Below are positions 19,169 through 27,468 of a DNA stretch of 64,000 nucleotides, piece after piece. Under the pieces are notes generated by a model, which had not been told where the DNA came from, ran no database searches, and worked only from the letters and a program-made list of their open reading frames with translations. The translations under genes and the position numbers were made by a program. Location: contig NZ_FMZI01000004.1 in assembly GCF_900101505.1 (NCBI RefSeq), positions 115,670 through 179,669 on the forward strand. The letters are read 5' to 3'. Each line of letters begins with the position of its first letter. Positions within the stretch are counted from its first letter, which is position 1. This DNA is from Antarctobacter albus (GTDB lineage Bacteria > Pseudomonadota > Alphaproteobacteria > Rhodobacterales > Rhodobacteraceae).

Positions 19169-19735
19169 GTGAGCGACCTGCTCGCCCAATTGCAGCGCCA
19201 CCTCGGCGACAGCGCCGCCACCCAGACGCTGGTCGAGCTTGGCCAGAAGACCCTGCGCGAAGCCTGCGCCGCGCAGGGCATCGACCCGGACACCGCCATC
19301 GGACTGGCGCGATATTCGGTCGATGGCGACACTTATACCGATCTCTTGGAAATCGTGCCCGGCAATGGCTCACCTCCCGCTGTTGTCGAGGAGGTCCGCG
19401 AAGGGGTCGAGGCGGCGGGACTGGTGCCCGTTGTCTCGGCCGATATGCCCGGGCGCATCGTCGACAGGCTGATGCGCCCCTACCTGAACCGCGCCCTGCG
19501 CGCCGCCGAGGATGGCATCGCCACGCCAGAGGCGCTGGACCAAGCGATCGAGATGGGGCTGGGCTATCGCACCGGCCCGATGACGCGGCTCAGGGGCGAC
19601 GCCCTGCTGCATCACCATGACGACGCCGCACGGCTGCACGAGGACCTCGGCGACACCGCCTATCGCCCCGCCCCGACCGCGCGCATCGCGGACCGCATCC
19701 GCGCCCAGCGCCCGCACTCCGGCCAAAAGGACTGA
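19169..19735 (+). CDS. Protein with 3-hydroxyacyl-CoA dehydrogenase C-terminal-like domain
   Basis: A GTG-initiated open frame of 188 codons begins one base after the preceding stop. Its second half, GRIVDRLMRPYLNRALRAAE and ATPEALDQAIEMGLGYRTGP, is the helical C-terminal domain of hydroxyacyl-CoA dehydrogenases. The first hundred residues are not a Rossmann domain and I do not recognise them. It may be a stand-alone partner of the upstream dehydrogenases or the surviving end of a larger gene. It is free of stops, but with its operon broken its expression and use are doubtful. Confidence 0.6.
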   Translation: MSDLLAQLQRHLGDSAATQTLVELGQKTLREACAAQGIDPDTAIGLARYSVDGDTYTDLLEIVPGNGSPPAVVEEVREGVEAAGLVPVVSADMPGRIVDRLMRPYLNRALRAAEDGIATPEALDQAIEMGLGYRTGPMTRLRGDALLHHHDDAARLHEDLGDTAYRPAPTARIADRIRAQRPHSGQKD

Positions 19736-19798
19736 TCCGGTCACGGTTCGGGCCACGGTCCGGGACAGGGCGCCACAAGACAAGGCGGAGGTTCGGCA

Positions 19799-20425
19799 AT
19801 GGCGGAAAGCAAGCACAAGACGATCGTTCACCAGGAACTCGAACTGGAGGGCAACGCAACCAAGGACGCGCGTTTCGTGTCGTCGATCGCCCGCACCTTC
19901 GAGGTGCTGCGCGCCTTTCGGCCCGGCGAGGGCCCGCTCAGCAACGCCGAGCTGTCAGAGGTCACTGGCCTGCCCAAGGCCACGGTCGCCCGTCTGACCC
20001 ATACGCTGAAATCGCTGGGCTATCTCACCAGCCTCGGCAACGACAACCGGTTCGAACCCAGCCCCTCGATCCTGGCGCTTGGGTATTGCGTGCTGTCCAA
20101 CCTGCGGGGCCGGCAACTGGCGCACCCGCAGATGACGGCGCTGACCAAACATGCCTCGGCCCCTGTCGGACTGGCCAGCCGCGACCGGATCGAAGCGAGC
20201 ATCGCCGAGGTGCGCGAGCGCGGCTTCTGCCTCGTCGACGGCGAATGGCAGAGGGATACGCGGGCGGTGGCCTGCCCGGTCGTTTCGCCGGACCTGTCGA
20301 CGGTCCTGGCGATCAACTGCGTGGCCCCCTCGTTCCAGATCGGCAACGAACAATTGGTCGAGGATATCGGCCCCCGGCTGGCGCATCTCGCCTCGGGGCT
20401 GGTTCCGATGATGGGAGGCACCTGA
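19799..20425 (+). CDS. IclR-family regulator with 66-residue in-frame deletion
   Basis: The open frame of 208 codons is a close paralogue of the IclR protein at 12594-13424, with the helix-turn-helix intact (ARFVSSIARTFEVLRAF, LSEVTGLPKATVARLTHTLK). After VGLASRDR the sequence jumps straight to IEASIAEVRERGFCLVDGEW, whereas the paralogue has 66 further residues between these two points. The lost part forms the first half of the effector-binding domain. The product could still bind DNA but probably not its inducer. It stands inside the plus-strand catabolic operon, ending immediately before the CoA transferase start. Confidence 0.8.
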   Translation: MAESKHKTIVHQELELEGNATKDARFVSSIARTFEVLRAFRPGEGPLSNAELSEVTGLPKATVARLTHTLKSLGYLTSLGNDNRFEPSPSILALGYCVLSNLRGRQLAHPQMTALTKHASAPVGLASRDRIEASIAEVRERGFCLVDGEWQRDTRAVACPVVSPDLSTVLAINCVAPSFQIGNEQLVEDIGPRLAHLASGLVPMMGGT

Positions 20426-21670
20426 ATGTCCGACACCGAAGATACCCCTGCCGAAAGCCTGCCGAGACGCCCGCTGGGCGGCCGGTTCGCCTGTCTCGAC
20501 GGGATTTTGGTCCTGGATCTGACCACCTCGCTGGCTGGTCCCTATGGCTCTCTGCTACTGGCGGACCTGGGCGCCGAGGTGGTCAAGGTCTAACGCCGTG
20601 GCATCGGCGACGACTCGCGCTACTGGAAGCCGCCCACCCTGGGCGACACCCCGCTCTGGTTCAGCCCGGTCTATCGCAACAAGAAGCCCATCGAACTGGA
20701 TTACGCCGGCCCGTGGGGGCGCGAGGTTCTTGAAGGGCTGGTGCGCAAGGCGGACGTGCTGCTGACAAACCAGCTGCCTCGCGTGCGCGACAAGCTGGGC
20801 ATCGACTATGACACCATCAAGGCGATCAACCCGGCGATCATCTATGCCTCCATCACCGGCATCGGCACCGACAATGAGCGTGAGAACTGAGCCTGTTACG
20901 ACCTGATCGCCGAGGGCTACAGCGGCGTCATGGACCTGACCGGTGAGCCCGACGGCCCGCCGCAGAAGGTCGGCACCCCGGCGGCGGACCTGTTGTCGGG
21001 CACCGATGCGGCGCTGGAATGCATGGCCGCGCTGATCTAGCGCGAACGGACCGGACGGAGGCACTACATCGACATTTCGCTGACGGAATCCATGACGCGT
21101 TACATGACACCCCGGCTCTATTCCTACCTCGGCGGCGGCGGCCTGCCCCGCCGCAGCGGGGCGCGCGACAGCTTGATCGCGGTCTACCAGGTCTTAGATA
21201 CCGCGGACGACCCGATCACCCTGGGGTTGGCCAACGACAATGTCTGGCGCCGCTTCTGCGAGATCGCCGACCGGTCCGAGTGGATCGATGACGAGGCCTT
21301 TCGCCGCAACGAGAACCGCGCCCAGCAGCGCGCCCGCCTGGTGGCCGAGATCGGCACCATCCTTGTCACCCGCACCGCGCGCGAATGGCTGGACCTGTTC
21401 CAGGCCCGCGGCGTGCCCGCCGGTCCGATCAACTGGCTGGACCAGCTGGCGCAGGACCCGGTCCTGCACGAACGCGGCTTCATCTACGCGGTCGACATGA
21501 AAAACGGCCCGCTGCCGCAGGTGGACCTGAGCATCCGCATGGACGGCGCCCCATCCGGGATCGAGAGCCTGCCCCCGGGGCTGGGCGAACATTCCGCAGA
21601 CGTGCTGCGCGACAAGCTGGGCCTGGACGAGGCCGCCATCGAAAACCTGAAGAGTGAGAACATCATATGA
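20426..21670 (+). pseudogene. Family III CoA transferase (CaiB/BaiF) pseudogene with three in-frame stops
   Basis: The frame is preserved over 415 codons, normal for the family, but contains TAA at 20591-20593, TGA at 20888-20890 and TAG at 21038-21040. Conserved parts include [20 protein letters not shown], then V-V-K-V before the first stop, ASITGIGTDN, GTPAADLLSGTDAALECMAA with the region of the catalytic aspartate, and DISLTESMTRYMTP. Likely parental codons are GAA/GAG, CGA and CAG. Family III enzymes move CoA between carboxylic acids; this one probably activated the pathway substrate. With no frameshift at all, it contrasts with neighbouring pseudogenes. Confidence 0.88.
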
Positions 21671-22170
21671 CCGGAAAGCGCGACTTCGAAACGATCCTCT
21701 ACGAAGAGGTTGGCCCGGTGGCGGTCATCACCCTGAACCGCCCCGACAACGCCAACATGTTCACCCCGACACCCTGCCGCCAGCTGCGCGACTGCATTGA
21801 GGACATCCGCAACGAGACCCGCACCCGGGCCGTCGTTCTGACCGGCGCGGGCGACAAGTTCTTCTGCATCGGCGGCGAGAAGGGTGACCTGGAAGGCACA
21901 AACCTCTATCCCGGCGTCGTTCCGACGCTGGAGATGTTCGAGGCCATTGAACGGTTGCAGTAACCGGTGATCGCGGCGATCAACGGCTCTGCCGTGGGCG
22001 GCGGCAACCTGCTGCAGATGGTCTGCGACATGACCGAGGCCAAGCGCAGCGCCGTCTTCCGCCAGGTGGGGCCGATGATGGGGTCCTTCGACGCCGGCTA
22101 TGGCACCTGGTAGCTCGAGGATATCGTCGGCAAGAAGCGCGCCCCCGACACCAGAAAATTCGGACACTGA
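21667..22170 (+). pseudogene. BadI-like ring-cleaving hydrolase (crotonase family) pseudogene
   Basis: The start overlaps the CoA transferase stop as ATGA. The reading VAVITLNRPDNANMFTPTP, VVLTGAGDKFFCIGGEKGDL, then TAA at 21961-21963, [20 protein letters not shown] and [15 protein letters not shown], then TAG at 22111-22113 and LEDIVGKKRA. The segment around [15 protein letters not shown] is like the BadI/MenB branch of the crotonase fold, where VGPKMGSVDPGYGT occurs in my memory of 2-ketocyclohexanecarboxyl-CoA hydrolase. About 100 C-terminal codons are missing, replaced by a short junk end at 22168-22170. MenB itself is an alternative but less fitting in this context. Confidence 0.75.
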
Positions 22171-22171
22171 C

Positions 22172-22933
22172 ATGGTACCCACATCCACCCACGGCGCGAT
22201 CGTCGTCACCGGCGCAAGCCGGGGCATCGGCGCCGCCATCGCCGCTGCCCTTGTCGAAGAGGGCGTGAACGTCGCCTGCCTGTCACGCAGCGGCGCTATG
22301 CCGGACCTGCCCGAGGGCGCGCATGAAGACCTTCGCCGCCGTTTCTACCCGATCGCCTGCGACATCGCCGACGAGGCCGGTTTTGCCGAGGCACTGCGCC
22401 AGACCTCGGACCGTTTCGGCGACATTGCCCGGGCTGGTCAACAACGCGGGCGTGCATGAACTGCGCAAGTCCTCCGGGATGACCGCGGAGGAATTCGAGA
22501 AGGTGATGTCGATCAACGCCACGGTGCTCTTTACCGCCAGCCCCGATACCCTGCCCTAGCCGCGCGACTCGGGCGTCGGCGTGATCGTCAACATCGGCGC
22601 CTTCTTCGAACGCCTTGGCGCCAAGCAGAGCACCGCCTATTGCGCCTCCAAGGCCGCCCGATCACGCGCTGCCTGGCCGCGGAATGGGGACGCTACGGGG
22701 TCTCTGCCGTCAACGTGGCACCCGGCTATATCGAGACCGACATCAACACGGACTACCTGTCCTCGCCCGAGGGGCGCGCCCAGGTCTCGGCCCGCAGCGT
22801 TCTCAAGCGGCCCGGTCGGGTCGACGAAATCGCCGCGCTCGTCGGACTCGTCGGCACGTTGGTTTCGGGCAAGGTTCCTTTCCTGACCGGCGAGACGATC
22901 TTCGTCGACGGCAGCCACGGCATCAGCCTCTGA
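22172..22933 (+). pseudogene. Short-chain dehydrogenase (BadH-like context) pseudogene
   Basis: The reading starts MVPTSTHGAIVVTGASRGIG, shifts frame near 22430 to reach GLVNNAGVHELRKSSGMTAE, meets a TAG at 22557-22559 (probably CAG originally), continues VIVNIGAFFERLGAKQSTAY with the catalytic YCASKAA, shifts again near 22665, and ends with VAPGYIETDINTDYLSSPEG and LTGETIFVDGSHGISL. Length is a normal SDR length of about 253 codons. Lying between a BadI-like gene and an acyl-CoA dehydrogenase gene, it may have been the 2-hydroxyacyl-CoA dehydrogenase step. Confidence 0.82.
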
Positions 22934-22941
22934 GGTTTCCC

Positions 22942-23941
22942 ATGAACGTATTCGAAAAACTCGACCCCGCCATCGAAACCCCGGAAGAGGAACAGATGTT
23001 CCTGCAGAGCGTGCAGCGCCTCTGCGCCGAACAGATCGCCCCCGGGCTACCAGGGTGCCGGGTTGTCCTGCCCCGCCTGTCTCGCCATCTGCCGCGAAGT
23101 GCCGAAGGCCTGTGCCTCGACCGGGATCGTCTGGGCAACGAATTTCCACGCCATCAGCCCATTGGTGGATTTCGCCAGCCACGACCAGAAGAACCGCTGG
23201 CTGCCGGTGATCGTCAACGGCGGGCTGGCCGCGCTGGCGCTGACCGAACCCAGCGCCGGGTCCGATGCCACGGGCATGAAGACCACCTTCCGCGAGGACG
23301 AGGACGAGATCGTGGTCAACGGCCCCAAGATCTTCATCACCAATGGCGACGTGGCCGACATCATCGTGCTGTTCGGCAAATGGGCAGAACTGGGCGACGG
23401 ACGCGATGCGATTTCGGTGGCGGCGATCGAAAAGGGCGCGCCGGGGTTCGAGGTGATCGGCACGGACAAGAAGATGGGCTCGCGCGCGTCCAGCACCGCC
23501 GCCCTGTCGTTCATCAATTGCCGCATCCCGCGCGCCAACCTGTTGGGCAAGCCCGGCGAGGGCCTGAAGATGTTGTACGACTTCCTCAGAAAGTCCCGGC
23601 CCAGCGTCGCCGCGCAGGCCCTGGGCATTGCCCGCGCGGCCTTCGAAGACGCCATCGCCTATGTCAACGACTGTCCTGCTCCCCTGAAAAGTCTGCGGTT
23701 TGAGATTAGCCTGTTCTCCAAACGAGGAGACAGACGATGCGGAAAAGCCGTTTCAGCGAAGGGCAGGTCATTGGCATCTTGAAGGAGTACCAACGCGGTC
23801 CTGCTGCATGGCGGCCATCGCTATACCCGCGACTACCGCGTCGAGCGGCTGATGCGCGACGCCAAGATCAGCCAGATCTGGGAAGGCGCCAACGAGATTC
23901 ACCGCCAGATCATCGGCCGGAGCTTTGCCGAGAAACGCTGA
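22942..23941 (+). pseudogene. Acyl-CoA dehydrogenase pseudogene with IS3-family scar
   Basis: The N-terminus MNVFEKLDPAIETPEEEQMF shifts frame near 23050, then reads ALALTEPSAGSDATGMKTTF (FAD/substrate loop), IVVNGPKIFITNGDVADII, and KMGSRASSTAALSFINCRIP. At 23672 an insertion-element fragment interrupts it, and the acyl-CoA dehydrogenase resumes as RYTRDYRVERLMRDAKISQI and WEGANEIHRQIIGRSFAEKR, the usual C-terminus. About 60 codons of the enzyme around the insertion are missing. It was the first oxidation step after CoA activation. A strong terminator follows, closing the operon. Confidence 0.87.
23672..23797 (+). mobile_element. IS3-family insertion sequence scar (left end and start of orfA)
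   Basis: The segment starts TGTCCTGCTCCCCTGAAAAG, like the left terminal repeat of IS3-group elements, and at 23737 an ATG begins MRKSRFSEGQVIGILKEYQR, the N-terminus of IS3-family OrfA transposases. Similarity stops after about 20 codons, where acyl-CoA dehydrogenase sequence returns. The 8-bp word GTCCTGCT occurs at 23673-23680 and again at 23798-23805, so the element may have been excised by recombination between short repeats. Only about 125 bases of an element of 1.2-1.4 kb remain. Confidence 0.75.
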
Positions 23942-23964
23942 CCGGCCCATCCGGACGGAAGAAC

Positions 23965-23993
23965 GGGCGCCGGTTGCAACCGGCGCCCTTTTT
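23965..23993 (+). terminator. Rho-independent terminator closing the plus-strand catabolic operon
   Basis: A perfect 24-base palindrome (GGGCGCCGGTTG paired with CAACCGGCGCCC) is followed by five T residues, 23 bases after the acyl-CoA dehydrogenase stop. The flanking minus-strand gene converges on it. Confidence 0.9.
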
Positions 23994-24015
23994 GCATTTG
24001 CAGCACACCCGCGTG

Positions 24016-24615
24016 TCAGGCCGGCGGGTTCTCACGAAAGTGGAACGACTTGTCGACCTTGCCGAACCAGTCGTGTTCCAGGAACTTGTCGCGCCAGGGC
24101 GTCTTGCGCGCCGCCCGCATCGCCGGGCCGTCCAGCACATCGGCGCTGGTGACATAGTGCATGGCCAGGTGGGTCCATTCACTGTTCTCAAAGCTGTAGT
24201 GCGCGCTGCCCGCCCAGTCGGGGCATTCCAGGATCATCGGAATATGTTCCTGATCGTACCAGGCCTTGAATTCCTCGTGGAACGCTTGCGGGACCTTGAA
24301 CCGAACCGTGTAGAGGATCGGCGCGGTCAGGACGGGATCGCTGACCCCTGTCTGGCGGAACTCGGACCGCTTGCGGGCCAAAAGGCTCTCGCTGGCCTCC
24401 GGCGTCGGCATGTCCGGCACGGTTTCGGGCAGCCGCTCGAGGTCGGCCACCAGCAGGTGCCAGCTGACGTTGAAGGCGGCATAACGGTTTGTCGCCAGCG
24501 CCTTGCCGAAACCGGGCAAGGCCGGAACACGGTCGGTCTCGCGGATCGCAGCCGCCTTTTTCGCGTTGCCATCGGCGGTATCGGCAATCGCCAGCCAGAT
24601 CGCGTTACCCTTCAT
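24016..24615 (-). CDS. EthD-like/dimeric alpha-beta barrel protein of unknown function
   Basis: I start at the ATG at 24613-24615 (199 residues, MKGNAIWLAIADTADGNAKK), which has AGGAG seven to eight bases upstream; a longer reading adds residues without similarity. The protein shows two related halves with short strands and conserved tryptophan and histidine positions (YTVRFKVPQAFHEEFKAWYD, EHIPMILECPDWAGSAHYSF), which suggests two ferredoxin-like dimeric alpha-beta barrels such as EthD or DUF4286-type proteins. It is undamaged, cytoplasmic by lack of a signal, and converges with the decayed operon. Its substrate is unknown; association with the alicyclic acid island is only by position. Confidence 0.55.
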   Translation of the reverse strand: MKGNAIWLAIADTADGNAKKAAAIRETDRVPALPGFGKALATNRYAAFNVSWHLLVADLERLPETVPDMPTPEASESLLARKRSEFRQTGVSDPVLTAPILYTVRFKVPQAFHEEFKAWYDQEHIPMILECPDWAGSAHYSFENSEWTHLAMHYVTSADVLDGPAMRAARKTPWRDKFLEHDWFGKVDKSFHFRENPPA

Positions 24616-24858
24616 CTCTTTTCTCCTTTGGTTGTCTTGCGAGGTCGCCGGGCATGACGCCGTGCCAACCAAAAGAAATGCGCCCCAAACCACAAACGGA
24701 TCTATCGTTTAATTTTTTGAGGCTTCAGTTTCACATTTTGGGTGCGACGGAGAAGGACGAAAGGCCACAATCCAACCGCTCCCGCCAGTCGAACAGACCA
24801 AACGGTGCCAGGGCGCCCTTGGCGCCGGCACGAAACATCTGCATTTTCCGGAGTGAAA

Positions 24859-24945
24859 TGGTGCGGTCGAGAAGACTCGAACTTCCACGGGAGTTACCCC
24901 ACAGCGACCTCAACGCTGCGCGTCTACCAATTCCGCCACGACCGC
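24859..24945 (-). tRNA. tRNA-Leu (GAG anticodon)
   Basis: Read on the minus strand, the 87 bases fold as a class II tRNA: acceptor stem GCGGTCG/CGACCGC with discriminator A and an encoded CCA, a D-arm with GGAATTGGTAGAC, an anticodon stem AGCG/CGCT with loop TTGAGGT giving GAG at 24909-24911, a long variable arm (GTGGGGTAACTCCCG), and the T-arm containing GTTCGAGTC. The long variable arm and GAG anticodon identify leucine (codon CUC/CUU). It marks the end of the decayed island and could have been an attachment site, but no repeated 3' end or integrase is in the window. Confidence 0.96.
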
Positions 24946-25289
24946 ACTGTCCTGACTTGGTGGGAGGGTCTCTAGCGAAGCGCGGGGACGATGTGAAGAG
25001 GAAAAACGACAAAATCCCGCTCCACACACAAACTCTCCCTGCCCGGCCTGTTGCGGTCGCCCGCTGGTGGCGCCTTGCACGGAATGTCATTATGTGATCC
25101 TCCGCAAAGCGCGGGGATTTGAACGGCCGTCGAGGCCACACTCGGACAGGATCGTCGCAGCGCACAGCACGTCGGCCGACCCGGTCCAGAGGTTGCATCG
25201 GGCGGCCAGGGATCTGGCAGGCACCGCGCAGGAGACCGGGCGGATCTGCCCAGGATCAGGGAGGCGGGGCTCTGGCCCCGGTGACAGGC
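24946..25289. other. Spacer between tRNA-Leu and lipB
   Basis: These 344 bases hold no frame with recognisable similarity, no RNA gene and no obvious terminator. They should contain the promoters for tRNA-Leu (minus) and lipB (plus). Confidence 0.5.
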
Positions 25290-25955
25290 ATGGAATGGAA
25301 GATCAGCGACGGACTGGTGCCCTACGAAGAGGCGCTTGCCTTCATGGAGGACCGCGCCGGCGCCATCGCCGAAGGGCGCGCGGACGAGTGCATCTGGCTG
25401 CTTGAGCACCCGCCCCTTTATACCGCTGGCACCTCGGCCAGAGTGGAGGATCTGAAAGACCCTGACCGCTTTCCGGTCTATACCTCCAAGCGCGGCGGGC
25501 AATATACCTATCACGGCCCCGGCCAGCGCGTCGTCTATGTCATGCTGGACCTCAACAAGCGGGGCCGCGACATCCGCCGCTTCGTGCAGGACCTCGAGGC
25601 CTGGGTGATCGCCACGCTGGCGGAATTCAACCTTGTCGGACATATCCGCGAGGGCCGCGTCGGTGTCTGGATCGAACGCCCCGAGAAGCCGCCGCTGGCG
25701 GACGGGCGCACGGCAGAAGACAAGATCGCCGCCATCGGCATCCGCCTGCGCCGCTGGGTCAGCTTTCACGGCATCTCGATCAACGTGGAACCGGAGCTGG
25801 AGCATTTCGAAGGCATCGTGCCCTGCGGCATCAGTGATTTCGGCGTGACGAGCCTGGTGGATCTCGGTCTGCCGGTGACGATGGACGACCTGGACGTGGC
25901 GCTGAGGACGCAGTTCGACGCGGTCATGGCCGAGCCCGCCAAAGATACGGCCTGA
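25290..25955 (+). CDS. lipB: Octanoyl-[acyl carrier protein]:protein N-octanoyltransferase LipB
   Basis: The enzyme transfers octanoyl groups from acyl carrier protein to lipoyl domains. From the ATG at 25290 it has 221 residues, typical of LipB; a GTG three codons upstream is an alternative. Family motifs are present: [15 protein letters not shown] near residue 35, [20 protein letters not shown] near residue 72, [20 protein letters not shown] with the catalytic lysine, and [19 protein letters not shown] with the catalytic cysteine. The reading frame extends further upstream without similarity, so the shorter start is preferred. It stands alone between the tRNA gene and a convergent acetyltransferase gene. 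Confidence 0.95.
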   Translation: MEWKISDGLVPYEEALAFMEDRAGAIAEGRADECIWLLEHPPLYTAGTSARVEDLKDPDRFPVYTSKRGGQYTYHGPGQRVVYVMLDLNKRGRDIRRFVQDLEAWVIATLAEFNLVGHIREGRVGVWIERPEKPPLADGRTAEDKIAAIGIRLRRWVSFHGISINVEPELEHFEGIVPCGISDFGVTSLVDLGLPVTMDDLDVALRTQFDAVMAEPAKDTA

Positions 25956-26000
25956 TCCGAAAGACACGGCCGGGCAGCAATCTGCCGCCCGACCGGTCCT

Positions 26001-26453
26001 TCACGGGTTCAGCTGCAAATGCGCGATTTCGAAAGGCAGCCCATGGTCGTCCGTCGGCCGCCTGGACATTTCCCGGAATCCCAGCGCCGCGTAAAAGGCA
26101 CAGGCCTGATCGTTGCGCGTATAGACATCCAGTGAAAGCGAGCCCTTGAGCGTCAGTGCCCGGTCAACCAGGCGGCGGCCTATGCCCCGCCCGTGGTAAC
26201 CGGGGCTGACAAACAGACCGCCGATGAACCTGTCCAACAGGCTGATGAACCCGACCGGGGTTTCCTGCCGACAGGCAACCCATGTTTCGGATGAGGGCAG
26301 GTAAAGATCCTCGATCAGCTTTCGCTGTTCGAGAAGGCGCGCATGGCCAAGAAAGGAATGCGCGGCGAGAGACGCGTCGAACCAGATGGCCGACAGGGAT
26401 TCGATGTCCGTGGCCATGTCGAAAGGCCGGATCACGCAGGTTTCGTTCTTCAT
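26001..26453 (-). CDS. GNAT-family N-acetyltransferase
   Basis: The 150-residue protein (ATG at 26451-26453 with GGAG nearby) has a single GNAT domain. The acetyl-CoA binding motif is FVSPGYHGRGIGRRLVDRAL at about residues 83-102 and the C-terminal motif B is QACAFYAALGFREMSRRPTD. It starts with CVIRPFDMATDIESLSAIWF. It probably acetylates a small molecule; the substrate is not recognisable. It is convergent with lipB, 45 bases apart. Confidence 0.85.
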   Translation of the reverse strand: MKNETCVIRPFDMATDIESLSAIWFDASLAAHSFLGHARLLEQRKLIEDLYLPSSETWVACRQETPVGFISLLDRFIGGLFVSPGYHGRGIGRRLVDRALTLKGSLSLDVYTRNDQACAFYAALGFREMSRRPTDDHGLPFEIAHLQLNP

Positions 26454-26646
26454 GAGAACTCCACAGAATTTTGGATATGCATACAGGTCCGGCACGTCTG
26501 GTGCCGGGGCAAGCCGCCCGATGCGGTTCAGACTGGGGCGCTGCGCATATCTCTCCTTCTGCCGATGGTCCGAAGGTAGGCCGCCCAGGTCGCGGACGCA
26601 ATGGCCGGGGGAAACCTGCGGCCCCTGCAGGCATGACGCGGACATG

Positions 26647-26675
26647 AAAAAGGGCAAGGACTGCTGTCCTCGCCC
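26647..26675 (-). terminator. Rho-independent terminator downstream of DUF1127 gene
   Basis: On the minus strand GGGCGAGGAC pairs with GTCCTTGCCC with one mismatch and a four-base loop, followed by five U. It lies about 105 bases after the DUF1127 stop and would end that transcript. Confidence 0.7.
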
Positions 26676-26779
26676 CCGGGGGCAGATCAAATTTCCCCCG
26701 CCGATGTCTTAAATGTTCAGGTGCTTGCAAATCATTCCTCGGTCAGGGCCGGAGCGGCAGCAGGCCCGGACCGGCTGTC

Positions 26780-26986
26780 TCAGGGTTTGCCGGAAAAGAC
26801 GTGAAAGAGGATGTCTTCGCGGGCGATGCCCCGCTGTGCCAGTTCGGCATCCGACAGCGCGCGCAAGGCGTCGATGCGGGCGGTGCGCTGGCGATAGCGG
26901 CGGTCAAAGGGTGTCTCGAAGGCGCGCGCGAGGCGCTGGCGCAGGGTGGCACGGCTGGAAACGAAGCTGTTGTCGAAATAGGCCAT
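26780..26986 (-). CDS. DUF1127-domain small protein (copy 1)
   Basis: The 68-residue protein starts MAYFDNSFVSSRATLRQRLA and ends with the arginine-rich DUF1127 motif, LRALSDAELAQRGIAREDIL. DUF1127 proteins in alphaproteobacteria are linked to phosphate, nitrogen and RNA-related phenotypes, but their molecular role is poorly defined. A second copy at 27262-27468 is about 75 percent identical over the whole length by eye, so the two arose by tandem duplication. Each has its own terminator. The protein has no signal or membrane segment. Confidence 0.85.
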   Translation of the reverse strand: MAYFDNSFVSSRATLRQRLARAFETPFDRRYRQRTARIDALRALSDAELAQRGIAREDILFHVFSGKP

Positions 26987-27135
26987 CTTGAACTCCCCCG
27001 TTTGGGTGATGCGGTGTGCGGCAGATGGGTTCAATCTAGGGGGTGGCCGTCCGCCCCATAAGTCGGGAATGCCGGACCGTCGGGTATACCGGACCCCGTG
27101 CCCGGTACAGACGGCAGTCGCGGGAGCCGGGCATG

Positions 27136-27164
27136 AAAAAAGGGGGCGCACTCACAACGCCCCC
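27136..27164 (-). terminator. Rho-independent terminator between the DUF1127 copies
   Basis: On the minus strand GGGGGCG and CGCCCCC form a 7-bp stem with a 9-base loop followed by six U, about 97 bases after the stop of DUF1127 copy 2. Confidence 0.85.
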
Positions 27165-27261
27165 TTAGACAATCATGGAAAGAATGGATGGGCGGAAAGC
27201 CCGGAAAAGGATTTGGTCAGTGAAACCTTGTCGCCGCGTCGCGCGGCGTCACGTCGGCGGA

Positions 27262-27468
27262 TCAGGCCTTGCCCGAAAAGACGTGAAAGAGGATGTCCTC
27301 GCGGGCAATGCCGCGCCGCGACAATTCGGCATCCGATAGCATGCGCAGTTCGTCGATGCGGGCGGTGCGTTTGCGGTAACGGCGGTCGAAGGGGGTCTCG
27401 AACAGACGCGCAATGCGCTGGCGCAGGGTGGTGCGGTTGGCGTCAAAGCTGCTGTCGTAGTAGGCCAT
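27262..27468 (-). CDS. DUF1127-domain small protein (copy 2)
   Basis: The 68-residue protein (MAYYDSSFDANRTTLRQRIA at the start, LSDAELSRRGIAREDILFHV near the end) is the paralogue of the neighbouring copy at 26780-26986. The C-terminal 25 residues, which form the DUF1127 core, are almost identical between the two, while the first 20 differ more. A GGGAGG site precedes the ATG by about seven bases. Being read away from ctaD, it shares a 445-base divergent region with that gene. Confidence 0.87.
   Translation of the reverse strand: MAYYDSSFDANRTTLRQRIARLFETPFDRRYRKRTARIDELRMLSDAELSRRGIAREDILFHVFSGKA

Noticed and set aside
21667-22170. Functional MenB (naphthoate synthase)
   Set aside because: Two nonsense codons and loss of about 100 C-terminal codons, and no menaquinone genes nearby.
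9253-23941. Stop-codon recoding (for example amber suppression or selenocysteine) to explain interrupted genes
   Set aside because: TAA, TAG and TGA all occur, mixed with frameshifts and large deletions, and no recoding elements were seen.
9253-23941. Poor sequence quality as the cause of all lesions
   Set aside because: Flanking and interspersed genes (LysR, IclR, flavin reductase, EthD-like) and the rest of the 64 kb are clean, and deletions of 60-100 codons are not read errors. Long reads would settle it.
24859-24945. tRNA-Leu as the attachment site of an integrated island ending at 24 kb
   Set aside because: No integrase gene, no duplicated tRNA 3' end and no direct repeat were found in the window.
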